Shown here in pieces: positions 21,090 to 29,329 of a stretch of DNA of 37,508 bases; position 1 is the stretch's first letter, and the number at the start of each line of letters is the position of its first letter. The notes below the pieces were generated by a model, which worked only from the letters and a program-made list of their open reading frames with translations, made no database searches and was not told the DNA's origin. Source of the stretch: Mycobacterium sp. ENV421 (GTDB lineage Bacteria > Actinomycetota > Actinomycetes > Mycobacteriales > Mycobacteriaceae); contig NZ_PDHO01000037.1 of the NCBI RefSeq assembly GCF_002887815.1, positions 1-37,508 on the forward strand, in the 5' to 3' direction. A program made the position numbers and the translations under genes.

Positions 21090-21343
21090 CGGGCGACCCG
21101 CACATCGGCGAACTGTCGCGGGTGATGCGCGGCGTGCACCGGGTGCATGAGCACGGGATGGCGGCAGTGCGGGCACGTCTCGGGCTGTCGGCGATCCGAC
21201 GAGACCGTCAGGTGACGGCAACCCGCACACCGGACGACGTACGCCGCACCGATCCAGTTGAGCAGCCCGAGATAGATGGCGGCGGTGGCCGCTGTGCCGA
21301 GCACCACGATGAGGGCAACGGTGAGAACTTCGTAGACCGTCAT
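21071..21343 (-). CDS. Small membrane protein with zinc-ribbon-like cysteines
   Basis: This 90-residue protein begins MTVYEVLTVALIVVLGTAAT, a single membrane segment (about residues 5-30). A cytoplasmic or external tail follows with CAGC...CPHC spaced by about 18 residues (RCAGCRHLTVSSDRRQPETC then PHCRHP), a likely zinc ribbon, and a His-rich end (HPVHAAHHPRQF). I do not recognise a named family. The ATG at 21343 is set by a strong AAAGGAGG ribosome site at 21358-21351; a start at 21370 would place that site inside the gene. It diverges from the membrane protein at 21419. Confidence 0.8.
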   Translation of the reverse strand: MTVYEVLTVALIVVLGTAATAAIYLGLLNWIGAAYVVRCAGCRHLTVSSDRRQPETCPHCRHPVLMHPVHAAHHPRQFADVRVARDALKY

Positions 21344-21418
21344 GTCCGAACCTCCTTTGACGGTATGCATTCACGGTAACTCCGCCGAGTTTGCGAATGG
21401 TGTGGAAACCCTGTTGGA

Positions 21419-22045
21419 ATGCCGTGGGTGGGGACGCTGGCGACACTTTCGCGGCAATGCTGGCTGTTCGCGGTGGGCTCGGCCTTCTTCGCCGCGGCGA
21501 CGGTCCCCGGTTTCCCGTCGCTCGCCGGTGCGGGTGCGGCCAACTGGCTCTGCTTCATCGGCTCCTGGTTCTTCACCGCTGCGGCCTGGATGCAACTGGT
21601 GCTCGCAACGCCGCCATGGAAGCTCGAATGGCTCTCGGCAGCAATCCAATTCGTGGGCACCGTGCTGTTCAACATCAGTACCGGTTCCGCGGTGTGGGCG
21701 CACGCGACCGGAGTGCGCCGGCACTACGTGTGGGCGCCGGACGCGTTGGGGTCGGTCGCCTTCCTGGTGAGCGCGGCGCTCGGGGTGGCCGCGGCCACGA
21801 TCGCGGTGGGGCTGATCGCGCTCGGGTCGCGTGACTGGCAGGCCGAGTGGATCAACATGGTCGGCTCGATCGCGTTCGGGGTCTCCGCAGTCGGTGCATT
21901 CGTGCGGCGAACCGGAATCACCGAGGACGCGCTGGTAGCGAACCTGGGAACCTTCTTCGGAGCGCTGTGCTTCCTCGGCGCGGCGCTGCTGGTGCTTCCT
22001 CGTTTTCGCAAAAGGGCACCTGCGCTGCGAGAATCAGGGCCGTGA
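21419..22045 (+). CDS. Polytopic membrane protein upstream of typA
   Basis: This 208-residue protein has about five or six hydrophobic segments (for example CWLFAVGSAFFAAATVPGFP, WLCFIGSWFFTAAAWMQLVL, LGSVAFLVSAALGVAAATIA, GTFFGALCFLGAALLVLP). It has no signal peptide or catalytic motif and no family I can name with confidence. The frame is closed by a stop at 21377 and ATG 21419 is the first ATG in it; the preceding sequence has no clear Shine-Dalgarno. Its TGA overlaps the GTG of typA (GTGA), so the two may be translationally coupled, although typA also seems to have its own promoter. Confidence 0.72.
   Translation: MPWVGTLATLSRQCWLFAVGSAFFAAATVPGFPSLAGAGAANWLCFIGSWFFTAAAWMQLVLATPPWKLEWLSAAIQFVGTVLFNISTGSAVWAHATGVRRHYVWAPDALGSVAFLVSAALGVAAATIAVGLIALGSRDWQAEWINMVGSIAFGVSAVGAFVRRTGITEDALVANLGTFFGALCFLGAALLVLPRFRKRAPALRESGP
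22029..22034 (+). promoter_or_regulatory. Possible -10 element of typA
   Basis: GAGAAT is followed by 7 nt and the GTG at 22042. It lacks T at position 1 but keeps A2 and T6. It lies inside the upstream membrane-protein gene. Confidence 0.3.
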
Positions 22046-23940
22046 ACAACCGAGACTTCCGCAATGTCGCCATCGTGGCGCACGTCGACCACGGCAAGAC
22101 CACGCTGGTGGACGCCATGTTGCGGCAGTCCGGCGCCCTTACCCACCGTGGTGACGACACCATCGAACGCCTGATGGATTCCGGTGACCTGGAGAAGGAA
22201 AAGGGCATCACGATCCTGGCGAAAAACACCGCCGTGCATCGTCATAACCCCGACGGTTCGATGACAGTGATCAACGTCATAGACACCCCCGGTCACGCCG
22301 ACTTCGGCGGTGAAGTGGAACGCGGCCTGTCCATGGTCGACGGTGTGCTGTTGCTGGTGGACGCCTCCGAAGGCCCGCTGCCACAGACCCGGTTCGTGCT
22401 GCGCAAGGCGCTGGCGGCGCACCTGCCGGTGATCCTGGTGGTCAACAAGACCGACCGCCCCGACGCCCGGATCGCCGAGGTCGTCGAGGAAAGCCACGAT
22501 CTGCTGCTCGACGTCGCGTCCGACCTCGACGAAGAAGCCCAGGCGGCCGCCGAGAAGGCACTGGACCTGCCGACGCTGTACGCCTCGGGACGGGCCGGCA
22601 TCGCCAGCACCACCCAGCCCGCCAACGGGGAGAACCCTGACGGCGAGAACCTCGATCCGCTGTTCGACGTCCTGCTCGAGCACATTCCGCCGCCGCAGGG
22701 CGATCCCGAAGCGCCGCTGCAGGCGCTGGTGACCAACCTGGACGCCTCGGCGTTCCTGGGCCGGCTGGCGTTGATCCGCATCTACAAGGGCCGCCTCAAG
22801 AAGGGCCAGCAGGTGGCCTGGATGCGGGAGGTCGACGGCCACCCGGTGATCACGAACGCCAAGATCACCGAGCTGCTCGTCACCGAGGGCGTCGAACGCA
22901 CCCCGACCGAGGAAGCCGTCGCCGGCGATATCGTCGCGGTGGCCGGCATCCCGGAGATCATGATCGGCGACACCCTGGCCGACCCCGACCACGCGCACGC
23001 GCTGCCGCGGATCACCGTCGACGAGCCGGCGATCTCCGTGACCATCGGCACCAACACCTCGCCGCTGGCCGGCAAGGTGTCCGGCCACAAGCTCACAGCG
23101 CGAATGGTCAAGAGCCGCTTGGACTCCGAACTGGTCGGCAACGTCTCGATCAAGGTCGTCGACGTCGGCCGCCCGGACGCCTGGGAAGTGCAGGGCCGCG
23201 GTGAGCTGGCGCTGGCGGTTCTCGTGGAGCAGATGCGCCGCGAAGGCTTCGAGCTGACCGTCGGCAAACCGCAGGTGGTCACCCGCACGATCGACGGCAA
23301 GCTGCACGAGCCGTTCGAGGCGATGACCATCGACTGCCCCGAGGAGTTCGTCGGCGCGATCACCCAGCTGATGGCCGGCCGCAAGGGGCGGATGGAAGAG
23401 ATGGCCAACCACGCAGCGGGATGGGTGCGGATGGACTTCATCGTGCCCAGCCGCGGCCTGATCGGATTCCGCACCGACTTCCTGACGCTGACCCGCGGCA
23501 CCGGAATCGCCAACGCGGTGTTCGACGGGTACCGGCCGTGGGCGGGGGAGATCCGGGCCCGGCACACCGGTTCGCTGGTGAGTGACCGCTCCGGCCAGAT
23601 CACCCCGTTCGCGATGATCCAGCTCGCCGACCGGGGGCAGTTCTTCGTCGAGCCCGGGCAGGAGACCTACGAAGGCCAGGTCGTCGGAATCAACCCGCGT
23701 GCCGAGGACCTCGACATCAACATCACCCGCGAGAAGAAGCTCACCAACATGCGATCCTCCACCGCTGACGTGATGGAGACACTGGCCCGGCCGCTGGAAC
23801 TCGGTCTCGAGCAAGCCATGGAGTTCTGCGCCGAGGACGAGTGCGTCGAGGTGACGCCGGAGATCGTGCGGGTGCGCAAGGTCGAGCTGGATGCCACCAG
23901 CCGGGCGCGGGCGAAGTCCAGGGCCAAGGCCAGGGGCTGA
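22042..23940 (+). CDS. typA: GTP-binding translation factor TypA/BipA
   Basis: This 632-residue ribosome-associated GTPase of the EF-G/LepA superfamily helps 50S assembly and stress or cold adaptation. G-domain motifs: G1 AHVDHGKTT, G2 region EKEKGITI, G3 DTPGHADFGGEV and G4 NKTDRP. Later family motifs are GRGELALAVLVEQMRREGFEL and FIVPSRGLIGFRTDFLTLTRG, and the Arg/Lys-rich C-terminus is usual for actinobacterial TypA. The GTG start (VNNRDFRNVAIVAHVDHG) fits the family; an upstream extension is Arg-rich and out of family. lpqW follows 28 nt later. The syntenic M. tuberculosis gene is Rv1165 from memory. Confidence 0.96.
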   Translation: MNNRDFRNVAIVAHVDHGKTTLVDAMLRQSGALTHRGDDTIERLMDSGDLEKEKGITILAKNTAVHRHNPDGSMTVINVIDTPGHADFGGEVERGLSMVDGVLLLVDASEGPLPQTRFVLRKALAAHLPVILVVNKTDRPDARIAEVVEESHDLLLDVASDLDEEAQAAAEKALDLPTLYASGRAGIASTTQPANGENPDGENLDPLFDVLLEHIPPPQGDPEAPLQALVTNLDASAFLGRLALIRIYKGRLKKGQQVAWMREVDGHPVITNAKITELLVTEGVERTPTEEAVAGDIVAVAGIPEIMIGDTLADPDHAHALPRITVDEPAISVTIGTNTSPLAGKVSGHKLTARMVKSRLDSELVGNVSIKVVDVGRPDAWEVQGRGELALAVLVEQMRREGFELTVGKPQVVTRTIDGKLHEPFEAMTIDCPEEFVGAITQLMAGRKGRMEEMANHAAGWVRMDFIVPSRGLIGFRTDFLTLTRGTGIANAVFDGYRPWAGEIRARHTGSLVSDRSGQITPFAMIQLADRGQFFVEPGQETYEGQVVGINPRAEDLDINITREKKLTNMRSSTADVMETLARPLELGLEQAMEFCAEDECVEVTPEIVRVRKVELDATSRARAKSRAKARG

Positions 23941-23955
23941 CCTGCGTCCTATCGC

Positions 23956-23961
23956 TACTCT
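23956..23961 (+). promoter_or_regulatory. Putative -10 element of lpqW
   Basis: TACTCT is followed by 7 nt and the GTG at 23969, leaderless spacing. No Shine-Dalgarno is present in the 28-nt typA-lpqW gap. Confidence 0.5.
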
Positions 23962-23968
23962 GAGGGGC

Positions 23969-25888
23969 GTGCCGACCGGACCACGCAGCCTTCAAGTCCT
24001 GGCTGTCCTGCTGTCCGTGCTGATCACCGCCGCCTGTACGGTCAGCCCGCCACCGGCTCCGCAGAGCACCGAGACGACGAACGTGCCCCCGCCGCCACCG
24101 GCCCGGCCCACCCAGATCATCATGGGCATCGACTCGATCGGTGCCGGGTTCAACCCGCACCTGCTCTCCGACCAGTCGCCGGTGAACGCCGCGATCAGTG
24201 CACTGGTGCTGCCCAGTTCGTTTCGCCCGGTCCCGGATCCGGCGACGCCCACCGGCTCCCGCTGGGAGATGGACCCGACGCTGCTGGTCTCGGCCGAGGT
24301 GACCAACCAGAACCCCTTCACCGTCACCTACAAGATCCGTCCCGAAGCGTCGTGGACCGACAACGCCCCGATCGCCGCCGACGACTTCTGGTACCTGTGG
24401 CGCCAGATGGTCAGCCAGCCCGGCGTGGTCGACCCCGCGGGCTACGACCTGATCACCGGCGTGCAGTCGATCGAGGGCGGGAAGACCGCGGTGGTGACGT
24501 TCGCGCAGCCGTACCCGGCGTGGCGGGAGCTGTTCAACGACCTGCTGCCCGCGCACATCGTCAAGGATGTGCCGGGCGGGTTCGCGGCCGGCCTGGCCCG
24601 CGCGATGCCGGTCACCGCCGGCCAGTTCCGGGTGGACAACATCGACCCCCAGCGCGACGAGATCCTGCTGGCCCGCAACGACCGATTCTGGGGTCCACCG
24701 GCGCACCCCGACCAGATCCTGTTCCGCCGCGCCGGCGCGCCTGCCGCACTGGCCGACTCGATCCGCAACGGCGACACCCAGGTGGCGCAGGTGCACGGTG
24801 GCGCTGCCGCGTTCGCCCAGCTGTCGGCCATCCCGGACGTGCGTACCGCGCGGATCGTCACTCCGCGGGTCATGCAGCTGACGTTGCGGGCGAACGAGCC
24901 CAAACTGTCGGATCCGGCTGTGCGCAAAGCAATTCTGGGCCTGCTGGACGTGGATCTGCTGGCCGCCGTCGGGGCAGGCAGCGACAACACCGTCACCCTG
25001 GCGCAGGCGCAGGTACGTTCGCCGAGCGATCCGGGCTACGAGCCCACCGCGCCGCCGGCACTGGGCAAGCAGCGGTCGCTGGAACTGCTCGAGCAGGTCG
25101 GCTTCCAGATCGACCGGACCCCCACCGAGTCGCCGGTGCCGTCGCCGCCGTCGGCCGGGTCGCGCACCGAGACGCCGCAGCCGGGGCCGCCGGAGATCAC
25201 CCGCGGGCGGGTCAGCAAGGACGGCGAGATTCTGTCGCTGGTGATCGGAGTTGCCGCCAACGACCCGACGTCGGTTGCGGTCGCCAACACCGCCGCCGAC
25301 CAGTTGCGCAGTGTCGGCATCGCCGCGACGGTGCTGGCGCTGGATCCGCCGGTGCTCTACGGGGATGCGCTGGTGAACAACCGCGTCGACGCCATCGTCG
25401 GCTGGCACGCCGCGGGCGGTGACCTGGCGACCTCGTTGGCCTCGCGTTACGGCTGCCCGGCCTTGGAGGCCACGCCTGTTCAAACGGCCACTGCGACCAC
25501 CACGGCGGCTCCGAGCAGCACGACCGCCGGCCCGTCGCCGACGCCGTCGGCCGGTCCGCTGCCCGCCACCACCACGTCCATGACGCCGACGAGCCCGCCG
25601 CCGGCCCCCGAGTCGGGTGCACTGGTGCAGGCGCCCTCGAACCTGACCGGGATCTGTGATCGCAGCATTCAGCCCAATATCGAAGCGGCCCTTGATGGTT
25701 CGGCCAAGATCAACGATGTCATCAACCTGGTCGAGCCACGGCTCTGGAACCTCTCGACGGTCCTGCCGATCCTGCAGGACACCACGATCGTCGCGGTGGG
25801 CCCGAGCGTGCAGAACGTCAGCCTGAGCGGCGCGGTGCCGGTCGGCATCGTCGGTGACGCCGGCCGCTGGGCCAAAGCCGCGCAGTAG
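23969..25888 (+). CDS. lpqW: Lipoprotein LpqW, regulator of PIM/LAM branching
   Basis: This 639-residue lipoprotein resembles oligopeptide-binding SBP family 5 proteins. The signal peptide VLAVLLSVLITAAC ends in a lipobox-like LITAAC with a Cys about 20 residues from the GTG start. IIMGIDSIGAGFNPHLLSDQ, DNAPIAADDFWYLWRQMVSQ, AIPDVRTARIVTPRV and the C-terminal LQDTTIVAVGPSVQNVSLSG match my memory of M. tuberculosis LpqW (Rv1166). A Ser/Thr/Pro-rich insertion at about 510-550 is low complexity. LpqW directs mannolipid flux to LAM and interacts with PimE activity, so its neighbourhood with pimE is functionally sensible. It converges on a secreted-protein gene with 2 bp between stop codons. Confidence 0.93.
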   Translation: MPTGPRSLQVLAVLLSVLITAACTVSPPPAPQSTETTNVPPPPPARPTQIIMGIDSIGAGFNPHLLSDQSPVNAAISALVLPSSFRPVPDPATPTGSRWEMDPTLLVSAEVTNQNPFTVTYKIRPEASWTDNAPIAADDFWYLWRQMVSQPGVVDPAGYDLITGVQSIEGGKTAVVTFAQPYPAWRELFNDLLPAHIVKDVPGGFAAGLARAMPVTAGQFRVDNIDPQRDEILLARNDRFWGPPAHPDQILFRRAGAPAALADSIRNGDTQVAQVHGGAAAFAQLSAIPDVRTARIVTPRVMQLTLRANEPKLSDPAVRKAILGLLDVDLLAAVGAGSDNTVTLAQAQVRSPSDPGYEPTAPPALGKQRSLELLEQVGFQIDRTPTESPVPSPPSAGSRTETPQPGPPEITRGRVSKDGEILSLVIGVAANDPTSVAVANTAADQLRSVGIAATVLALDPPVLYGDALVNNRVDAIVGWHAAGGDLATSLASRYGCPALEATPVQTATATTTAAPSSTTAGPSPTPSAGPLPATTTSMTPTSPPPAPESGALVQAPSNLTGICDRSIQPNIEAALDGSAKINDVINLVEPRLWNLSTVLPILQDTTIVAVGPSVQNVSLSGAVPVGIVGDAGRWAKAAQ

Positions 25889-25890
25889 CG

Positions 25891-26835
25891 CTAACCGCCG
25901 GAGGCGGCCTTGTGCGCACGCTTGGAACCGGCGACCCCGCCCTTCTTGGCAGTGGACTTGGCGCTGCCGGCTGTGGCCGGCTTCGTGTTGGTGGACTTGG
26001 CCAGGCGGCTTGCCGCTCCGCTCGGGGCCGGCACGGTGGGGATCGGCCGGGTGGTGGCCCCGGGGCCGGCGATGAGGTCGGCGTAGACCCGCGCTCGTCC
26101 GGTGTCGATCTTGAAGGCGAGGTCGTTCGCCGCGGCGGTGACCGCCTGCTGGATCGGTGCCCGGCCTGCGGTCAATGCGGTGACGACATCGCCGGTTTGG
26201 GCGAGTGTCGCGGCGAATGCCGTCACCCCGGCCACGGCGCCGCCGAGCACTGTCAATGGGCCTTGTACCAGCGCCTGGGCGGCGATCTGATACCCGGCGA
26301 CGAGCGCGTCCTGGGATGCGGTGAAGGTTCGTTCGAGGGTGGCTTGCAGCCCGAAGCCGCCGAAGGGGATGCGCGATGCGAGCAGCAGGCTGAAGGTGTT
26401 GGCGATCGGCACCTGAACGGCGAGCAGTGCCACGCCGAGTGCTTGGGCGACATCTCGACCGGCCTGCAGTGCGCCGACGAACGCGACCGGGCTGCTGATC
26501 AGCCCCTTGCCGAGGCCGACCAGACCCCACCCGGTGAACGGCGCGTACGTCGGTTCGGGCGCCGGGGTGTTCGGCCCCAGGCAGTACGTGGAGCACTGCT
26601 GGGTGCTGCCGACCAGGATCGGCGTCGCGGCGATGATGTCGCCGAGCAGGTTGATGCCGATCTGGTAGGGGATTGCGCCGAAAGCCGGGACGGACAGGTC
26701 GGTCAGCTGGATGTGGGGCAGCTGCACAGAGGCGACCGGCGCGCTGTGGCTGGGGATCAGCGGACTGACGGCGATGACGCCGGCCCCCGCGAGCGCGATG
26801 CTGGTCCGGTAGAGCGAGTTGACAGCAGCAGGCAT
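25891..26835 (-). CDS. Secreted/outer-envelope protein, GjpA-like, with basic tail
   Basis: This 314-residue protein has an N-terminal hydrophobic signal (RTSIALAGAGVIAVSPLIP) followed by SVQLPHIQLTDLSVPAFGAI, as in mycobacterial proteins often labelled outer membrane porin GjpA. The middle is Ala/Gly/Val-rich and amphipathic, with a CSTYC pair near residue 80. The C-terminus (about 275-314) is a Lys/Ser/Ala tail (KSTNTKPATAGSAKSTAKKG). Porin function is only a family label. The ATG has a GGAG ribosome site. Its stop TAG and the lpqW stop TAG form the palindrome TAGCGCTA (25886-25893). Confidence 0.78.
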   Translation of the reverse strand: MPAAVNSLYRTSIALAGAGVIAVSPLIPSHSAPVASVQLPHIQLTDLSVPAFGAIPYQIGINLLGDIIAATPILVGSTQQCSTYCLGPNTPAPEPTYAPFTGWGLVGLGKGLISSPVAFVGALQAGRDVAQALGVALLAVQVPIANTFSLLLASRIPFGGFGLQATLERTFTASQDALVAGYQIAAQALVQGPLTVLGGAVAGVTAFAATLAQTGDVVTALTAGRAPIQQAVTAAANDLAFKIDTGRARVYADLIAGPGATTRPIPTVPAPSGAASRLAKSTNTKPATAGSAKSTAKKGGVAGSKRAHKAASGG

Positions 26836-26871
26836 TTCTGGCTCCTTCGCCGAGGTGTACCGACCAGGCGA

Positions 26872-26877
26872 AACTTA
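26872..26877 (-). promoter_or_regulatory. Putative -10 element of the GjpA-like gene at 26835
   Basis: TAAGTT on the minus strand would start transcription near 26865 and give a leader of about 30 nt that contains the GGAG ribosome site. No clear -35 is seen. Confidence 0.35.
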
Positions 26878-26945
26878 CCTGACAGCAAACTGAGAAACGG
26901 CGTGTTGGCAGAAGTCGCGGACGAAGCTTGAGCGGTCAACCAGTT

Positions 26946-26961
26946 CGGCCCGCGCGGGCCG
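26946..26961. terminator. 16-bp GC palindrome past the stop of the gene at 26973
   Basis: CGGCCCGCGCGGGCCG is a perfect palindrome located 12 nt downstream of the minus-strand stop at 26973. It could form a strong hairpin but no U tract follows, so termination is a guess. Confidence 0.4.
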
Positions 26962-26972
26962 CGTCAGCCGGT

Positions 26973-28019
26973 CTACGAGCCGGCGCTGGAAGAGCTGGAC
27001 GAAGAGCTTTTCGAGTCCCGGGCCGAGCCGGCCACGGAGCGTGTGGTGCCCGTCGTCGGCTTGCTGTCACTGCGGGCCTTGGCCGGGGTCGTCGCGTCGG
27101 CGCCCGAGTTGCTGGAACCGGTCGACTTGGTCGTGGTGGTGGTCGTGGTCGTGGTGGGCCGCAGGCTGGCCGCCGTCGGCGTAATGTCCGGCTTGCGGGC
27201 CGAGCCGGCCTTGTTGTTCTGGCCGGACGGCGCCGGCGTCGCGGTATCGGTGGCGGGCTCGCTGGTGGCCGGTTCGGCCTCGGTCCCGGCGCTGGCGGTC
27301 GCCGAGGCGACCAGATTCTTGAGCGCGGAGGGCGGCGGGATGGCCGGAGTGCGACGCCCGTACAGCACGTCCCTGATGCCGTCGAGAATGATGAGCCCCG
27401 GGCCCCAGAACGCCCGGATCGCGGCCTTGACGGTGTCCAAAGCGCCGGCGATATCACCGTTGAGCACGTCAAGAGCAGCGGTCACGACGAATTGCGGAAC
27501 GCGGATGATCACCGCCACCACGGCGTAGGCCGCCTCGACGACTTTTCCGCCGAGGTATGAGGTGTCCAGGACTAGACCGTTGAGGGCCTGCACCACGTCG
27601 GAACTGACGACTGACGTGACAAAGCCTGTGGTGGATGGGGCAGGCGTGGCGTTTGCCAACTCGACGACGCCGGAACCTATCGGATCGGGCCGATAAGCAG
27701 TTTGCTCGGGGAGGGTCGCGACCACCGACGGCTCGGGACTGATCGCCGAGCTGACCTCGCGGCTGATGCGATCGGCGTCCGCGGCCAGTGCGGCCAGGAT
27801 CTGCGCGAGCGCAGGGCCGATATCGGAACTCGGCAGCTTCGGCGTCAATGCGCTGAGCAGGGATTTATCGGACGGGCTGAGCAAATCGGGGCTGGTGGAC
27901 AGCTGCGTGGTGGAGATCTGCATGTCCCTGGATGGAGGCGCGAGGGGGTTGGCCACGACCACAGTCGCCGCCACGAGTGCCACCCCTGTCGTAAGGAATG
28001 GCCCCAACGCCCGTCGCAT
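26973..28019 (-). CDS. Secreted protein with long Thr/Ser-rich tail (GjpA-like layout)
   Basis: This 348-residue protein begins MRRALGPFLTTGVALVAATV, a signal peptide ending near NPLAPP. The next part resembles its neighbour in layout (RDMQISTTQLSTSP...DLLSP). The middle helical region contains VVEAAYAVVAVIIRVPQFVV then AALDVLNGDIAGALDTVKAA, a pattern common to mycobacterial secreted proteins of this group. From about residue 235 the chain is low complexity: Pro/Ala/Thr-rich, a run of about nine Thr codons near 27129-27155, and a terminal run of serines (DSKSSSSSS). The tail may be glycosylated or span the cell wall; this is inference. GGGAGA precedes the ATG. Confidence 0.75.
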   Translation of the reverse strand: MRRALGPFLTTGVALVAATVVVANPLAPPSRDMQISTTQLSTSPDLLSPSDKSLLSALTPKLPSSDIGPALAQILAALAADADRISREVSSAISPEPSVVATLPEQTAYRPDPIGSGVVELANATPAPSTTGFVTSVVSSDVVQALNGLVLDTSYLGGKVVEAAYAVVAVIIRVPQFVVTAALDVLNGDIAGALDTVKAAIRAFWGPGLIILDGIRDVLYGRRTPAIPPPSALKNLVASATASAGTEAEPATSEPATDTATPAPSGQNNKAGSARKPDITPTAASLRPTTTTTTTTTKSTGSSNSGADATTPAKARSDSKPTTGTTRSVAGSARDSKSSSSSSSSAGS

Positions 28020-28069
28020 GCCGTCTCCCTAATCCGTGTTTGCGGCACCGGCAAGGAGAACGATACCTG

Positions 28070-28075
28070 AGAATA
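28070..28075 (-). promoter_or_regulatory. Putative -10 element of the secreted-protein gene at 28019
   Basis: TATTCT on the minus strand lies about 50 nt before the ATG. The 10-mer context CCTGAGAATA recurs nearly identically at 28099-28108. Confidence 0.35.
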
Positions 28076-28080
28076 GGCTG

Positions 28081-28241
28081 ATAAGGGTAAAGACGCCGCC
28101 TGAGAATTTTTTTTAGCGAAAATTACTGTTTACCGAGGTGGGGGTGGAAAATCCTTGTGAGCCAACCCAATTAGTCCGCCGCGGTTCCTTAAGGGCGACT
28201 GAGGAAATTTGCGTACGCACAAACTGGCTAATTCTGGTGCG
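28081..28241. other. AT-rich intergenic stretch without a gene
   Basis: G+C falls to about 40% in 28081-28140, far below the window. An 8-base T run sits at 28107-28114, a perfect palindrome TGCGTACGCA at 28210-28219, and imperfectly complementary AATTAG/CTAATT boxes near 28170 and 28228. On the minus strand it lies after the methyltransferase stop and before the promoter of the secreted-protein gene. No coding frame is convincing; a small RNA, terminator or protein-binding region is possible. Confidence 0.4.
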
Positions 28242-29297
28242 TCACACCGGCGGCGAGATCGCTTTTTCGTACACCAGCCACCGCATCTCGATCGGGCGTT
28301 GGTCGCGGGGAACATCGAACACGTCCTGCCCGCTGACCCATTCGGCGTACCAGCTGGTCGGCGGCCACATCCCGGCCGGCAGATGGTCCTTCTCGTAGTC
28401 GTAGACCGACATGTCCGACACCAGTGCCAGCGCACACCCGGCCAGGGCCGCCGCCATCTGGGGTTGGGTGAAGATCGTCGTATAGCACTGTTGGCCCAGT
28501 TGGAGTGCCCCGTCATCCGGGGTGTAGTCGCGGTGTGCGACGAAGGCGTTGAACACCAGGCGACCGCCCGGGGCCAGGCAGTGGGAGGCCAACTCGAAGA
28601 TCCCGCGCAGCTGGTCGGCAGACCGGAAGTCCGACACCACCTCCGACAGCAAAATCAGGCGGTAGTCGCGCCGCAGATCGTCCAGCGTCGCGAAGATGTC
28701 GCGCTCCAACACGCGGACGGGCAGCGACTCGCCCTGCGCGGCTCCCCGGATGCTCTCGGCGAACGACGCCGTCATCTCCACGACGTCGACCTCATGGCCG
28801 CGCCGCGCCAGCGCCAACGCGTTGCGTCCGGTGCCGGCACCCAGATCCAGGATCGGACACGAACGGGGATCGGCCGCTTCGCTAGCCAGCGCCAGCACCC
28901 GCGCGTCGGGTTCTGATCCGAACAAAGGTGGTTCGCGGGTGGCCATCCAGTTCTCGTACGCACCTTCGACCGTCCACCAGCGGCTCTTGACGTGGTAGTT
29001 CAGCACCGTTCCGACCGGGGCCGCATACGAGATGACGATCTCCGAGCGCGGTGACGCGCCGAACGCCTCGGTCAGCTGTTCGTGCAGGATGGCGCGCAGT
29101 TCGTCGATCTGCTCGGCGCGGAATTCGCGGCCCAGCGCTGCGAACAGGCTGGTGCACATGGTCACGTACGCCTCGAGCAGGCCGGGCACGGCGGGCAGGC
29201 TGATCTCACCGGTGGCGACCGAACGACGGAGCAGCCGGCGCGTCACGGCGCTGTGAAGCGCGGGATCGGCGGTCGAGGACAGCGGCATGTTCTCCAC
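28242..29297 (-). CDS. Class I SAM-dependent methyltransferase
   Basis: This 351-residue protein has an N-terminal helical part (LLEAYVTMCTSLFAALGREF) and a Rossmann methyltransferase domain from about residue 140. Motif I is ILDLGAGTGRNALALARRGH, the motif II acidic strand end is VDVVEMTASFAES, followed by RLILLSEVVSDF and LAPGGRLVFNAFVAH. The substrate cannot be deduced. GTG 29297 has an AAGGA-type ribosome site at proper distance; the ATG at 29288 would have its GGAG too close. It is followed by an unusual AT-rich intergenic region. A CLC channel gene lies 32 nt upstream, so co-transcription is likely. Confidence 0.85.
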   Translation of the reverse strand: MENMPLSSTADPALHSAVTRRLLRRSVATGEISLPAVPGLLEAYVTMCTSLFAALGREFRAEQIDELRAILHEQLTEAFGASPRSEIVISYAAPVGTVLNYHVKSRWWTVEGAYENWMATREPPLFGSEPDARVLALASEAADPRSCPILDLGAGTGRNALALARRGHEVDVVEMTASFAESIRGAAQGESLPVRVLERDIFATLDDLRRDYRLILLSEVVSDFRSADQLRGIFELASHCLAPGGRLVFNAFVAHRDYTPDDGALQLGQQCYTTIFTQPQMAAALAGCALALVSDMSVYDYEKDHLPAGMWPPTSWYAEWVSGQDVFDVPRDQRPIEMRWLVYEKAISPPV

Positions 29298-29329
29298 CTA
29301 AGTCCTTCTACCCGATCCGGCGGCGGTTG

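Noticed and set aside
21724..23814. 696-codon frame antisense to typA
   Set aside because: Shadow of the high-GC3 typA gene; no family features.
23741..26596. 951-codon frame antisense to lpqW
   Set aside because: Arg-rich shadow spanning several real genes.
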